Part shown: piece after piece, positions 28,301 through 36,398 of the stretch | Numbering within the stretch: position 1 is the stretch's first letter | Layout of the letters: every line of letters starts with the position of its first letter | Source of the DNA: Rhizobium grahamii CCGE 502 | GTDB taxonomy: Bacteria; Pseudomonadota; Alphaproteobacteria; Rhizobiales; Rhizobiaceae | Reading direction: 5' to 3' | Assembly: GCF_000298315.2 (NCBI RefSeq) | Contig: NZ_AEYE02000035.1 | Location: 1-64,000, forward strand | Length of the DNA stretch: 64,000 nt | Translations under genes and position numbers: made by a program | Notes under the pieces: generated by a model | What the model was told of the DNA's origin: nothing | Database searches by the model: none | The model's input: only the letters and a program-made list of their open reading frames with translations

Positions 28301-29106
28301 TTTACGCGGTCGATCCACACGACCGCTCACAGCGACTGCTGATCGCGCTCAACACCGCCCATGATACCATGGTGAAGCACGGGATCATCATCTCGCGGGG
28401 CGTCGACGCAAGCTGGAAGGTCGGCAATGTCGTCTTCCACAACAAGGGTTCCGGCCTGATGCTGGACCGCGACAGCGTCGACAACCTTCTCTACGGCAAC
28501 TTCTCCTTCGAAAACGACCAGGACGGACTGACCTTCTTCGAGAGCAGTTGCAATCTTGCCGTCGCAAACGCCTTCGTCGACAACGGCCGGTCCGGGATCA
28601 GGCTTCGCAACAGCTGGGATATCGCCGTCAGGGACAATACAATCGTCAGCAACAAGCTCGAGGCGATCAGCGGCTACATCAGCGATCTGGCTCTCGCGGA
28701 GGACGAGCACAGGCGTGATCTGGTGATGGATCCCTATGTGCCGCTGACGACCTTCACGGCGACGGGAAATCTGATTTCCGCCAATGGCAAAGGGATCAAG
28801 GCGGATGGCGTTTCCGGTGTGACGCTTTCGCAAAACGAATTCCAAAACCAGGAAGGACGTCTGCTCGACGGCGACGCTCGTCCCTTTGAGGGACACGTCC
28901 TGCGCTTCAACGGGCATGAACCCGTCGCCATCGCATCCACATGTCGGCCGCTGCGTCCGGCGAACTACCAATGTGCATTCAGAAAGGCCAGGCTGCTCGG
29001 GGAAAACGATAGCCTCTTCTTTGACAGCAAGGCGGCCGGCAACTGCACGGATGCGCATGGCTCGGTGCAGTTCGACGGCTTCCACACAAAAGGAGACAAC
29101 ACGTGA
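25372..29106 (+). CDS. algG: Helical-repeat protein fused to AlgG-type mannuronan C5-epimerase
   Basis: This protein of about 1244 residues has a signal peptide ending ALAQA. Residues about 35-700 are alpha-helical with TPR-like repeats (for example AEALLPKIAELKDREQALSGIG). The C-terminal 500 residues are an AlgG right-handed beta-helix epimerase with DPHDRS at 981-986; in AlgG the DPHD motif holds the catalytic His and Asp. Other AlgG landmarks are YGFYSYEADD and HGIIISRGVD. It would convert mannuronate to guluronate in the periplasm. AlgG is normally a separate protein of about 540 residues, so this fusion may combine an AlgK-like scaffold with the epimerase. Start 25372 is chosen for GGAG 9 nt upstream; 25342 and 25366 are in-frame alternatives. 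Confidence 0.9.
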   Translation: MTCKKRSLAELMTASLAGVVLFAASLGPALAQAADGAGEIVDRIRQSVLDVDKAKMPAERVKAYERARDELTALTQAAQSGDEAARTGIEDLKTDGITPDVVTSGSLSATLSSLTDKGLDPDERIATRLKIDDLIEALSAPELKVSALAFYARQIASDHDAALALLERAIGETAKLTGAEEKNAALNDIAQVGSYVEPMLTSKIINKAISGMWPTRMRGFARYDVALRILGDRKIGKKDVRDAKFEEISAAIGTELNAGRMEQALLLALAVDPESSRHRADAVNEVLNAALKVNAVNLFPVLATSLSDRSDQEDLIVRIVKNRVDANRLIDATAMTDAMDSGPGLAEIDFILATELDDRGLTKMASEQYERGTIVAKGLSGEAKEAALIAAISGATDLKRFDDATSFADQLKDIAGASNALGNLAKAFADSDDLTKAEALLPKIAELKDREQALSGIGRAKARAGDLDQAARIANEIANDEDKGRVQSEIVRVIARSGKIDDALGLATSIREPEYRVEALLRLAKEMSGKNGGDRARDVIGQAISFTGGIGKAEQRDDLYFDIIDYLSKSNQIELAKTLVGKISDEKLKAKAAGRIASRAALSGDAKSAFAYLETQPSAGGEALRAEVLVAAASDPAYVKTAVLSTRDIRDPMLRVKTFRAIAEVQLAHLDRLGFGMGKGEPADYRAQLTLPQDDEETLASVSTSVFSDGRMSLHTTSMPPPLAGYGYPDISKTAATTRAMIPLPVAGRVSITLGNLSPYESKFMEDLAGGFTGLSHAARAQGLLYPRIIVIQSGIYTLGSLATQLDSVAGAQLVERDGDVVTLRAPLLVGEAASLILSGQEASVYRLSATAGAFVAVAGKLYIQDTTVTSWDEILQEARSSNKATRGTFRPFIVGWSNSEMYVGGSVLNSLGYAASKSFGLTFSAGPKAIAKARDTLKNPTGIVVENYFHNFEYGFYSYEADDISLVGNEYANNVLYAVDPHDRSQRLLIALNTAHDTMVKHGIIISRGVDASWKVGNVVFHNKGSGLMLDRDSVDNLLYGNFSFENDQDGLTFFESSCNLAVANAFVDNGRSGIRLRNSWDIAVRDNTIVSNKLEAISGYISDLALAEDEHRRDLVMDPYVPLTTFTATGNLISANGKGIKADGVSGVTLSQNEFQNQEGRLLDGDARPFEGHVLRFNGHEPVAIASTCRPLRPANYQCAFRKARLLGENDSLFFDSKAAGNCTDAHGSVQFDGFHTKGDNT

Positions 29107-30275
29107 AAAAAGTGGCTCCCACCTTCATGGCTGTGCGCCACGGGCTCGCCATCCTGGCGCTCTTCTTAGCGAGCGGGGCAATATTGCCGCTTGACACGCT
29201 GGCAGCTGGTTCGCAGCCGATGGACAGCGGCTACCAGGGTCTCTTCGACGTTGCAGCTCGCAAGGCCTTCCTCGCGCAGAAGTCATCGTCGGACGCACGC
29301 ACGGCATGTCTTGCGGTCGACGCTGATGCCAAATGGATGGACATTGACGTCATCAAGGGACTGACCACGACCGAAGGCTACGGAACCGACCGGTCCGGCA
29401 ATCAGTATGCCTTTGCTGTCATGGTCCTGTCTGGCCGCGCGCTCGCAGGCGACAAGCGTGCGGAGGACATGCTGAAGCGGTTTCTGCTGAAATGGGCCGA
29501 CGCCGGCGCATTTTCCGAAACCGAGAAGGTCCATGACGCCTATTACGCCCTGAAACGGCTGATGCTGCCGACCGTCGTTGCCTTCTCCATCATCCGCGAT
29601 GGCCTCAGCGATGAAGACAAGCAGAAGCTCGTTGCCTGGATCGATCCGCTGGTTCGGCGCACCGACCAGATATTCGAAGGGAGCGTTGACTACAACAATC
29701 ACCGCTATCTGGCCGATAGCGTGCTGATGGCCTGGGGAAGCCTGACCGGCGACAGGGCGCTCTATCAGAAAGGCATCGACCGCTTCCGCATCATCCTTGA
29801 TGATGCGCGTGCGGATGGCAGCCTGCCTCTCGAAACCCGCCGCGGAGCGCGCGCGCTCTGGTATATGCGCCAATCCTTGACGAGCATGACCGTCATGGCC
29901 GAAGTCGCAAACGGCGCGGGCGACAATCTGTTCGATTCCACGGCCGCGGCCGATGGTTCTAAAAAATCCATGTGGACGGTGCTGTCCTACTGGATGAACG
30001 GCATGACCAACCCGATCCTCGTCAACGCCTACTCGGCGGAGAATTATATTCCAGGTCCGGAGCAGGATTTCCTGAAGCCGGATTTCGGCTTTCTGGAAAA
30101 CCGGGGCAACGGGCGCCACTATCTCGCCTTCCTCGAAGCCATCGCCGTCCGCGAGCCAGAGAACTTTCCTGGCCGGCGTGCGAGTGCTCTCCTCGAGCGG
30201 GAAGGCGCCAACGAACGTCCTCTCATCGATGAATTCGCCGGTGGCAACGCCACCTGCTTCTGGAGGCAAGGATGA
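29103..30275 (+). CDS. algL: Alginate lyase, polysaccharide lyase family 5 (AlgL)
   Basis: This 390-residue periplasmic protein would cleave poly-mannuronate by beta-elimination, clearing misdirected polymer as AlgL does. It starts at GTG 29103, overlapping the previous stop by 4 bp, with AGGAG 7 nt upstream. A signal peptide ends near LDTLAA. The PL5 catalytic NNHRY (198-202, His200) and Tyr254 in RALWYMRQ match AlgL His202 and Tyr256 in position. Its stop overlaps the next gene by ATGA, so it is translationally coupled inside the polymer operon. This is strong support that the polymer is alginate-like. Confidence 0.9.
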   Translation: MKKVAPTFMAVRHGLAILALFLASGAILPLDTLAAGSQPMDSGYQGLFDVAARKAFLAQKSSSDARTACLAVDADAKWMDIDVIKGLTTTEGYGTDRSGNQYAFAVMVLSGRALAGDKRAEDMLKRFLLKWADAGAFSETEKVHDAYYALKRLMLPTVVAFSIIRDGLSDEDKQKLVAWIDPLVRRTDQIFEGSVDYNNHRYLADSVLMAWGSLTGDRALYQKGIDRFRIILDDARADGSLPLETRRGARALWYMRQSLTSMTVMAEVANGAGDNLFDSTAAADGSKKSMWTVLSYWMNGMTNPILVNAYSAENYIPGPEQDFLKPDFGFLENRGNGRHYLAFLEAIAVREPENFPGRRASALLEREGANERPLIDEFAGGNATCFWRQG

Positions 30276-33235
30276 CCGATCGCCGGAAACGCCGCCCAAA
30301 TGTTCTTGTTGCAGCCTTATGTCTCGGCCTTTCGACGCCGGTCCTGGCAGCCGATGAACCGACGGCAGAACCGGCACAGCAGGTCGATCTCCTGATCCAG
30401 CAGCATGACAGCGACGGCCTTGTTAAGCTCGCCAGGCAATTGCAAAGCGGGAATGCGGTCTCGGTCGACAATCCGCTCAGGGTTCCAGACTTTCCAAAGG
30501 CACGCCAGGCACTCGAGGCCGCCGTCACGATGCCGGGTGCAAGACAGGCCGAAGCCAAGCTTTTTCTCGCCAAGATGATGCTTGGCGGTGAGGGGGGACC
30601 AGTCGATGTCGACCGCGCGATTTCCTTGCTCGCCGATGTCATCAAGACAGGCAATGCCGAAGCCGCCTTTCTTCGCGGACAGAGGCTAGCATCGCGTCCA
30701 GAGCGGATCGCAGAAGCCCGTGATGACCTCAGTCTTGCCCTGCGCCTCGGTGACGCGGCGGCAGCATTCGAGCTTGCGAAGCTCGCCGGCTCTACCCCTG
30801 AACAGGCCGCCGCTATGACGCAATTCGGCATCGATCTTCTTGGCCAGCGGGCAGCGCGCGGCGACGCTGGCGCCGCATTCGATCTTGCCGGTTACTATCG
30901 CAGACTGTCGGATAAAACAGAGGACCAGGAGAAGGCGCTCTCCTGGTATCGCAAGTCGGCGGAACTCGGACAGCAGACGGCCGCCCTGTGGGTCGCACGG
31001 CTGCTTGGAAATCCGGACTCCCCTCTGTTTGATCCGGCCGCTGCGGTCAAGCAGTACGAGGCGGCCGCGCGCGCTGGGTCGATAGAGGCTGCACAGGAGC
31101 TGGTGAGGGATTTCGCAGATGCCGGTACGCTCGCCGTTCCGCCCGCAGTTTACGACGTATGGATCGGAAAGCTGATCGACGCCAAGGATGCGACGGCGGT
31201 TCTCTACTATTCCCGGTCTCTGCAGGAGACGGCCGAGCAGCGACGGACGTCATCGGACGCCCTTTACGGAGCAACCATGTCCGGTCGTGTGGCTCCCGAG
31301 GACCTGGTCCGGATCGGCGAGAGCTTCCGGGACGGCACCGGGGTCGTCATCGACCAGACGCGCGCGGCAAACATTTTCAGGCTTGGCGTCGAAAACGGAT
31401 CGGGCGCGGCGCTGACACGGTTCGCGCATCTTGTCATCGATGTCCCGTCTCTGCGCAGCCATGAAAATGTGGCCCTTGCCGCCGCAAAACTGTCGGAGCT
31501 TTCATCAAAAGGCAGCGTTACCGGGCAAATGCTGCTTGGCGACATGTATGCAAAAGGCGTCCTTGGCGCCGTCGACGAGACGAGAGCCATCGACTACTAC
31601 CTCAAGGCACTTGCGCACGCCGAGTCGGTCGAGGTCCTCAATCGCCTTGCCGACGTCTACCTTTCCTCTCCCGACAGCGACACGCGCATGAAAGCATTTC
31701 CCTTCATCGAACGCGCCTCGCGTGCCGGTAGCGAAAGCGCCATGCTCAAGGAGGCCCAGGCCTATGCGGACGGCAAGCTGGTTCGACAAGACTTCGACAA
31801 GGCCGTGACGCTCTACAAGAAGGCAATCGCGCTTGGTGCGACCGACGCCCTGGTGAACCTTGCCAATCTCTACCTTTCGCGGGGCGGAGAAAGCGCCTTT
31901 AAGGACGCGCATGAAGCATTCTCGAATGCGATCTCTGCGGGAAACCGGGAAGCCCCGGTCGAAATGGCGAGATTTCTCAAGGCGAACGGCAAGCTCGACG
32001 AAGCGATCAGCCGACTGACCACAGCGGCCCGGAAGAAAAACAGTCCGGCCGCGGTCGAACTCTACGAATATCTGTCGGAGCGGGCCCAGGATCCTGATGT
32101 CGGCGCCGAATGGCTGCGCCTCGCGCTCAAGACCGTCAGCGATGTTCCACGCGAGAAAGTACGCCTGGCAAGTGCCATGCTCATGCCCTCTGATGTCAGG
32201 CTGAATGGTAAGGCGTCGATCATGCTGCGTGAACTTGCCGGTGCCAAAATTCCCGGCGCCGCCGTTGCTCTGTCCGATGCCTACATCGAGGGGAAAGGCA
32301 TTGCCAAGGATGTTACAGCCGGCCTCGAGCTGCTTGAACAGGCATCGCAGAAAGGTGACATCGATGCCCTCCTGAAACTGGGCGATCTCTTCATGGACGG
32401 CCAGTTTGTCAATGGCGACGAAAAGCGCGCAGTCGACTACTACCGCGCAGCGATCATGCTCCACCCGACAGATGCGACCGCCAACATGCGCATGGCGCGC
32501 GCCTATCGCGAGGGCCGCGGCGTTGCGCGCGATCTCGCGGTCGCCGCGAACAACCTGAAGATTGCCTCCGATGCCGGCAGTCCGATGGCGACACGCGATC
32601 TCGGGATGGCCTACATGTGGGGCAGCGGTGTCGAAAAGAAGGAAGACAAGGGCCTTCAACTGCTGCGGTCGGCAGCCGAGCATGGCTATGCATTTGCCTG
32701 GCACGACCTTGCCGAGACTTATGGCTCAGCCGTCGGACCCGATGTCGATGCATCGCAAACATTCCGGCTGAACATGCGCGGTGCAAAGGAAGGTCATGTC
32801 ACCGCGATGATCGGGGCCGGCATCGCGCTCTTATCCGGTTTCGGCACTCAACGCGATCCCGAGGCGGGCATTCTCTGGCTGGAACGGGCCTCCGCCGGCA
32901 CGGGATGGGATGCCTCTGACGCCATGTACCGGCTGGCCGAGGTCTACCAGTTCGGCATCGGTGTCGACAGCAATGTTGAAAAGGCGCTGGAATGGCAGCT
33001 GCGCGCCGCCAATGCGGGAAGCACCTCGGCAATGTTTCATCTCGCCCTGCAGCTCGAAGCCGACAATACGGATGCGAGCAGGGCCGAGGCCATCAAGTGG
33101 TTGAAGAAGGCCCGCGAGCTGAAGCACGTCCAGGCGGCAAAGAAACTCAAGATAATGGAAGCGGGAGGCAGCTCTTCCGGATCGTTGCAGGGGGCAGAAG
33201 ACAAAGGGATGGATGACAATGGTGTGGAAGAGTGA
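30272..33235 (+). CDS. Large periplasmic Sel1/TPR-like repeat protein 1
   Basis: The 987-residue protein has a signal peptide (LVAALCLGLSTPVLAADE). The rest is Sel1-type repeats of about 36 residues, with units such as AKMMLGGEGGPVDVDRAISLL, MYAKGVLGAVDETRAIDYYL and AYREGRGVARDLAVAANNL. Sel1 solenoids are protein-interaction scaffolds. In Pseudomonas the much shorter AlgK (about 475 residues) has this fold and links the periplasmic alginate complex to the outer-membrane porin AlgE. The same role is inferred here. There is no lipobox Cys, unlike AlgK, so it is probably soluble. The start overlaps algL by 4 bp and GGAGG lies upstream. Confidence 0.85.
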   Translation: MTDRRKRRPNVLVAALCLGLSTPVLAADEPTAEPAQQVDLLIQQHDSDGLVKLARQLQSGNAVSVDNPLRVPDFPKARQALEAAVTMPGARQAEAKLFLAKMMLGGEGGPVDVDRAISLLADVIKTGNAEAAFLRGQRLASRPERIAEARDDLSLALRLGDAAAAFELAKLAGSTPEQAAAMTQFGIDLLGQRAARGDAGAAFDLAGYYRRLSDKTEDQEKALSWYRKSAELGQQTAALWVARLLGNPDSPLFDPAAAVKQYEAAARAGSIEAAQELVRDFADAGTLAVPPAVYDVWIGKLIDAKDATAVLYYSRSLQETAEQRRTSSDALYGATMSGRVAPEDLVRIGESFRDGTGVVIDQTRAANIFRLGVENGSGAALTRFAHLVIDVPSLRSHENVALAAAKLSELSSKGSVTGQMLLGDMYAKGVLGAVDETRAIDYYLKALAHAESVEVLNRLADVYLSSPDSDTRMKAFPFIERASRAGSESAMLKEAQAYADGKLVRQDFDKAVTLYKKAIALGATDALVNLANLYLSRGGESAFKDAHEAFSNAISAGNREAPVEMARFLKANGKLDEAISRLTTAARKKNSPAAVELYEYLSERAQDPDVGAEWLRLALKTVSDVPREKVRLASAMLMPSDVRLNGKASIMLRELAGAKIPGAAVALSDAYIEGKGIAKDVTAGLELLEQASQKGDIDALLKLGDLFMDGQFVNGDEKRAVDYYRAAIMLHPTDATANMRMARAYREGRGVARDLAVAANNLKIASDAGSPMATRDLGMAYMWGSGVEKKEDKGLQLLRSAAEHGYAFAWHDLAETYGSAVGPDVDASQTFRLNMRGAKEGHVTAMIGAGIALLSGFGTQRDPEAGILWLERASAGTGWDASDAMYRLAEVYQFGIGVDSNVEKALEWQLRAANAGSTSAMFHLALQLEADNTDASRAEAIKWLKKARELKHVQAAKKLKIMEAGGSSSGSLQGAEDKGMDDNGVEE

Positions 33236-33494
33236 GCGCCAACGCAGCGTCACGTTTCGCAGGCGAATACCACGTCCGCCGCTCGGCGGCCTGAACCTGC
33301 AAGGAAATCCTGAGAGCAATTGGCGGGTAATGGCATGCACCGCGCTGATTGTTCCGGCACGTGGCCGTGCCCATGGCCCGGCCAACGACTGGGTCATCCT
33401 CGTGAGAGACGAAATCCTCTCGCAAGCGCGTCAGCGCCTGCTGCGCAGAGGAAAGGCGACCATAGGCAAGAACAACGGCGACCGGAAGCAATAA
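33213..33494 (+). CDS. Possible small hypothetical protein inside the polymer operon
   Basis: A 93-codon frame starts inside the end of the previous gene (AAGGGATGG upstream of ATG) and ends 12 bp before the next gene. It fills an otherwise unexplained 271-bp gap in a tightly packed operon. The translation is basic (many Arg), with no signal peptide and no recognised motif. Its third codon positions are moderately GC-rich. It could be coding, or the gap could simply be spacer RNA. Confidence 0.35.
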   Translation: MTMVWKSERQRSVTFRRRIPRPPLGGLNLQGNPESNWRVMACTALIVPARGRAHGPANDWVILVRDEILSQARQRLLRRGKATIGKNNGDRKQ

Positions 33495-33506
33495 GGTGAC
33501 GTTGGC

Positions 33507-36374
33507 ATGGCGAACGGAAACGAGAAATTGAATGCGGTGCAGGTTCGCGGGAGGAGGGCTCTTTACGGATTGGCAGTGACAGCGATGCTCGCCGTTTATC
33601 CCGCGATCGTTGCGACAGACGCCATTGCCGCTCCGGGCACGTTGATCCCGTTGAGCCCCGATTTCGACTACTCGCACCTCTGCATCGCGCCGCCCGCCGT
33701 GCCAGCGCCGAAAAACTGGAGCAACTGGAATGGCAAGAGTGCCAGCACGGTTTCGCCGGACGACATGCTGAGGGATGCCCAGACGCTCTTCAATCCCTAT
33801 AGTCGCTTTTCAAGAAGCCCGGCAACCGCTGAGCGCATTGCCGGTTACCTGACGGAGGTTCCTTTTGCAGGATCCGGACGGGCACTGCACCTCTATGGCC
33901 GCATTCTCGCCGACAAGGATGACGCTTCTCTTCATGGCGATGAAATCGTCAAGGTCGAGACCGACGCAATCAGGCGCGGTACGATCGAGGCGGGAACCTT
34001 CCTTGGCCGGCTGTATCGCGAAGGGTCTGTTGTTACTGCCGACGCCAACAAGGCTCGGGCCTACCTGACAGCGGCGGCAAATGCCGGTGATCCTGCCGCC
34101 GACCTCGAGCTTGCGCGCCTCTACTTCCGCAATCCTGCCCTCTCCAGCACCCCAGACGAAAGCCATGTCTATCTGAACCGCGCGGTGGCGAAGCTGTCGG
34201 AAAGGCTGGGAGCGGGCGATTGCAGCGTCCTGACCGCCTTTGCCGATATCATGACCGATCCAGATCTGGGGCTCGATGACGGGGCGGGAGCCGCACAATG
34301 GCTGCAGGCGGCTGTCAAACTCGGCGACCTCAGGGCAATGTCGACGCTTGCGCGTCGCTATTTGCAGGACAATGATGATGTCAAGAGGCAACAGGCCATC
34401 GACCTGCTCAGGCAGGCCTCGGCGCTTGGCCATTCCGCAAGCCGGCTTGCCCTTGCCGATCTTCTGCTTTCGTCATCGCCGCAGGGCAGCGGCAAGACCG
34501 AGGCATTCAACCTGCTTGCAGCGGAGGCAGACCGGAACAACCCGCGCGCCTACGAAATGAAGGCATCCTACTATCGCGGAGCCTACGGAGCCGGCATCGA
34601 TACTGGTCTCGAGCTGCAGGCCCTCGAGAAGGCGGCCGCACTGCCGGATGCCAATCTGAGGACGCTGGAACGGCTCGGCATGCTCTATGCCAGCAGCGCC
34701 AGTGCTCCTGACTTCGAGCGTGCCAAAAAGATATTCATGAAGGCCGTCGATCGTGGATCGTCCCTATCGGCATTCGAGCTATACAGGCTTTCGTCAGGAG
34801 CGAAGCCGTCCATCAGGCTCGAGGAGGATCCGCTCGGCTATCTCAAGGCTGCCGCCGAACAGGGCCTCGGCGTCGCGATGAGCGAACTGTCGTCGCTTTA
34901 TAGCTGTGGCGCCGGCGTCGAGAAGAACCCTCAGATCGCCCATGCCTGGCTCGAAAAGGCCGCGGCCGCGGGCAACGCGGGGAGCCTCCTTGCCTTGGCG
35001 GATGAGGCGTTAGCCCAACGGACAGATGCCGGAAACGCAGCATCGGTCGGCTTTCTCAGACAGGCGGCCGAACAGGGCGACGTGGAAGCCATGATGCGCA
35101 TCAGCCTGTCTTACCGCGACGGGAAGGGCACGCAAAAAGATGGCGATGCTGCCGAAGCCTGGCACAGGCGCGCCATGACGGCCGACCCCGCCGTTGCGAC
35201 CTTGGCTGAGGCGCGCTCGCTTCTGTCGCCCGATGCTCCCGAACAACGCGATGCCGTGAAGGCGCGGGCGATCCTCGAATCGTCTGCCCCGACAGGCAAC
35301 CCAGATCTGCTTTTCGAACTGGCGAGGCTTTATATCGACGCCGATCCGACACTCGAACCCGATCCCCGCAAGGCAACGTCCCTCTTTGCGGCCGCAGCCG
35401 TCAAGGGGAGCGTTCCGGCCATGCTGCGACTGGTGGACATGAAGGTGGCGGCTGCTGACGGAGGCGGGATGGATTGGCAGCAATGGCTCGCCCGGGCGAT
35501 CGCCACAGGCGATCTGCGCGCCACCCTCGTGCAGGCAGAACTCGAGGCCCGCGACGATCGGAAGGTCGCCATCCTCAAGTCTGTCCTCGACCGGCCGCTC
35601 TGCTCGGAAAAGGAACAGGTGCAGGCTGCCCTGGCGATGCGATCCTTGCCGCAGTTCAAGCAGGATTATGTCAATCTTTTCGAAAGGGTCATGGCAGCGC
35701 CAATGCGAGACCCGACCACGCAGTACCAGGTCGCAAGGTTTCTTCTCAACGAACGCCCGGCCGAGAAGCCAAGAGCAATCGAGCTACTCAAAAGCGCCGC
35801 CGAAGGTGGAAAACGGGAGGCCATGCGCGAGATCGGGCGGATGTACGGAGCCGGCGACGGTCTGCCTCGCGACGACAAGAACAGCTACCTCTGGCTCGTG
35901 AGGAGCGCAAGGCTCGGAGACGAGGGTGCCTTGGAAAGCCTGGTGAAGGAGATCCTGTCCGAGCAGAGCTCGCTGAATGATCCGACAAGCGGCGACGCAA
36001 AGGTCGAAACCCTGCTGCGCGATCTCGAGGCGGAGAATTCGCCTCAGGTCGCAAGCCTATTGTCCAGGCTCTATCTCAGGCTCGCCGAAGGCAGCCCCGC
36101 CTTTGCGCCGGCGGCGAAGAGCTGGACCCTCAAGGCAGCCTCGCTCGGAAGTGGGCCTGCCATGCTGAACGTCTCCGACTTTTATGCGGCAGGCACCCAT
36201 GGGTTCGAACACTCCGACAGAAAGAGCACCGAATGGCTCGCGAAGGCGGCGCATGCCGGGTACCGCGGCGCATTCGAGAAGTACGCAATCGCCCTGCAGA
36301 TCGGTTTCGGCACGAAGGCCGATTCCGAAGAGGCGCAGCGATGGCTTGTGAGATCGACTGACCGGGCAAAATGA
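33507..36374 (+). CDS. Large periplasmic Sel1/TPR-like repeat protein 2
   Basis: The 955-residue protein has a signal peptide (ALYGLAVTAMLAVYPAIVATDAIAA). A short unique N-terminal region (residues about 45-110, FDYSHLCIAPPAVPAPKNW) precedes Sel1-type repeats to the end, such as LGRLYREGSVVTADANKARAY and SLYSCGAGVEKNPQIAHAWLEKAA. Its size and position make it a sister of the preceding repeat protein, likely part of the same periplasmic scaffold. It overlaps neither neighbour; the next gene starts 24 bp after its stop. No enzymatic motif was seen. Confidence 0.83.
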   Translation: MANGNEKLNAVQVRGRRALYGLAVTAMLAVYPAIVATDAIAAPGTLIPLSPDFDYSHLCIAPPAVPAPKNWSNWNGKSASTVSPDDMLRDAQTLFNPYSRFSRSPATAERIAGYLTEVPFAGSGRALHLYGRILADKDDASLHGDEIVKVETDAIRRGTIEAGTFLGRLYREGSVVTADANKARAYLTAAANAGDPAADLELARLYFRNPALSSTPDESHVYLNRAVAKLSERLGAGDCSVLTAFADIMTDPDLGLDDGAGAAQWLQAAVKLGDLRAMSTLARRYLQDNDDVKRQQAIDLLRQASALGHSASRLALADLLLSSSPQGSGKTEAFNLLAAEADRNNPRAYEMKASYYRGAYGAGIDTGLELQALEKAAALPDANLRTLERLGMLYASSASAPDFERAKKIFMKAVDRGSSLSAFELYRLSSGAKPSIRLEEDPLGYLKAAAEQGLGVAMSELSSLYSCGAGVEKNPQIAHAWLEKAAAAGNAGSLLALADEALAQRTDAGNAASVGFLRQAAEQGDVEAMMRISLSYRDGKGTQKDGDAAEAWHRRAMTADPAVATLAEARSLLSPDAPEQRDAVKARAILESSAPTGNPDLLFELARLYIDADPTLEPDPRKATSLFAAAAVKGSVPAMLRLVDMKVAAADGGGMDWQQWLARAIATGDLRATLVQAELEARDDRKVAILKSVLDRPLCSEKEQVQAALAMRSLPQFKQDYVNLFERVMAAPMRDPTTQYQVARFLLNERPAEKPRAIELLKSAAEGGKREAMREIGRMYGAGDGLPRDDKNSYLWLVRSARLGDEGALESLVKEILSEQSSLNDPTSGDAKVETLLRDLEAENSPQVASLLSRLYLRLAEGSPAFAPAAKSWTLKAASLGSGPAMLNVSDFYAAGTHGFEHSDRKSTEWLAKAAHAGYRGAFEKYAIALQIGFGTKADSEEAQRWLVRSTDRAK

Positions 36375-36398
36375 AAATTGAATGCAGGAGCAGGCGTC

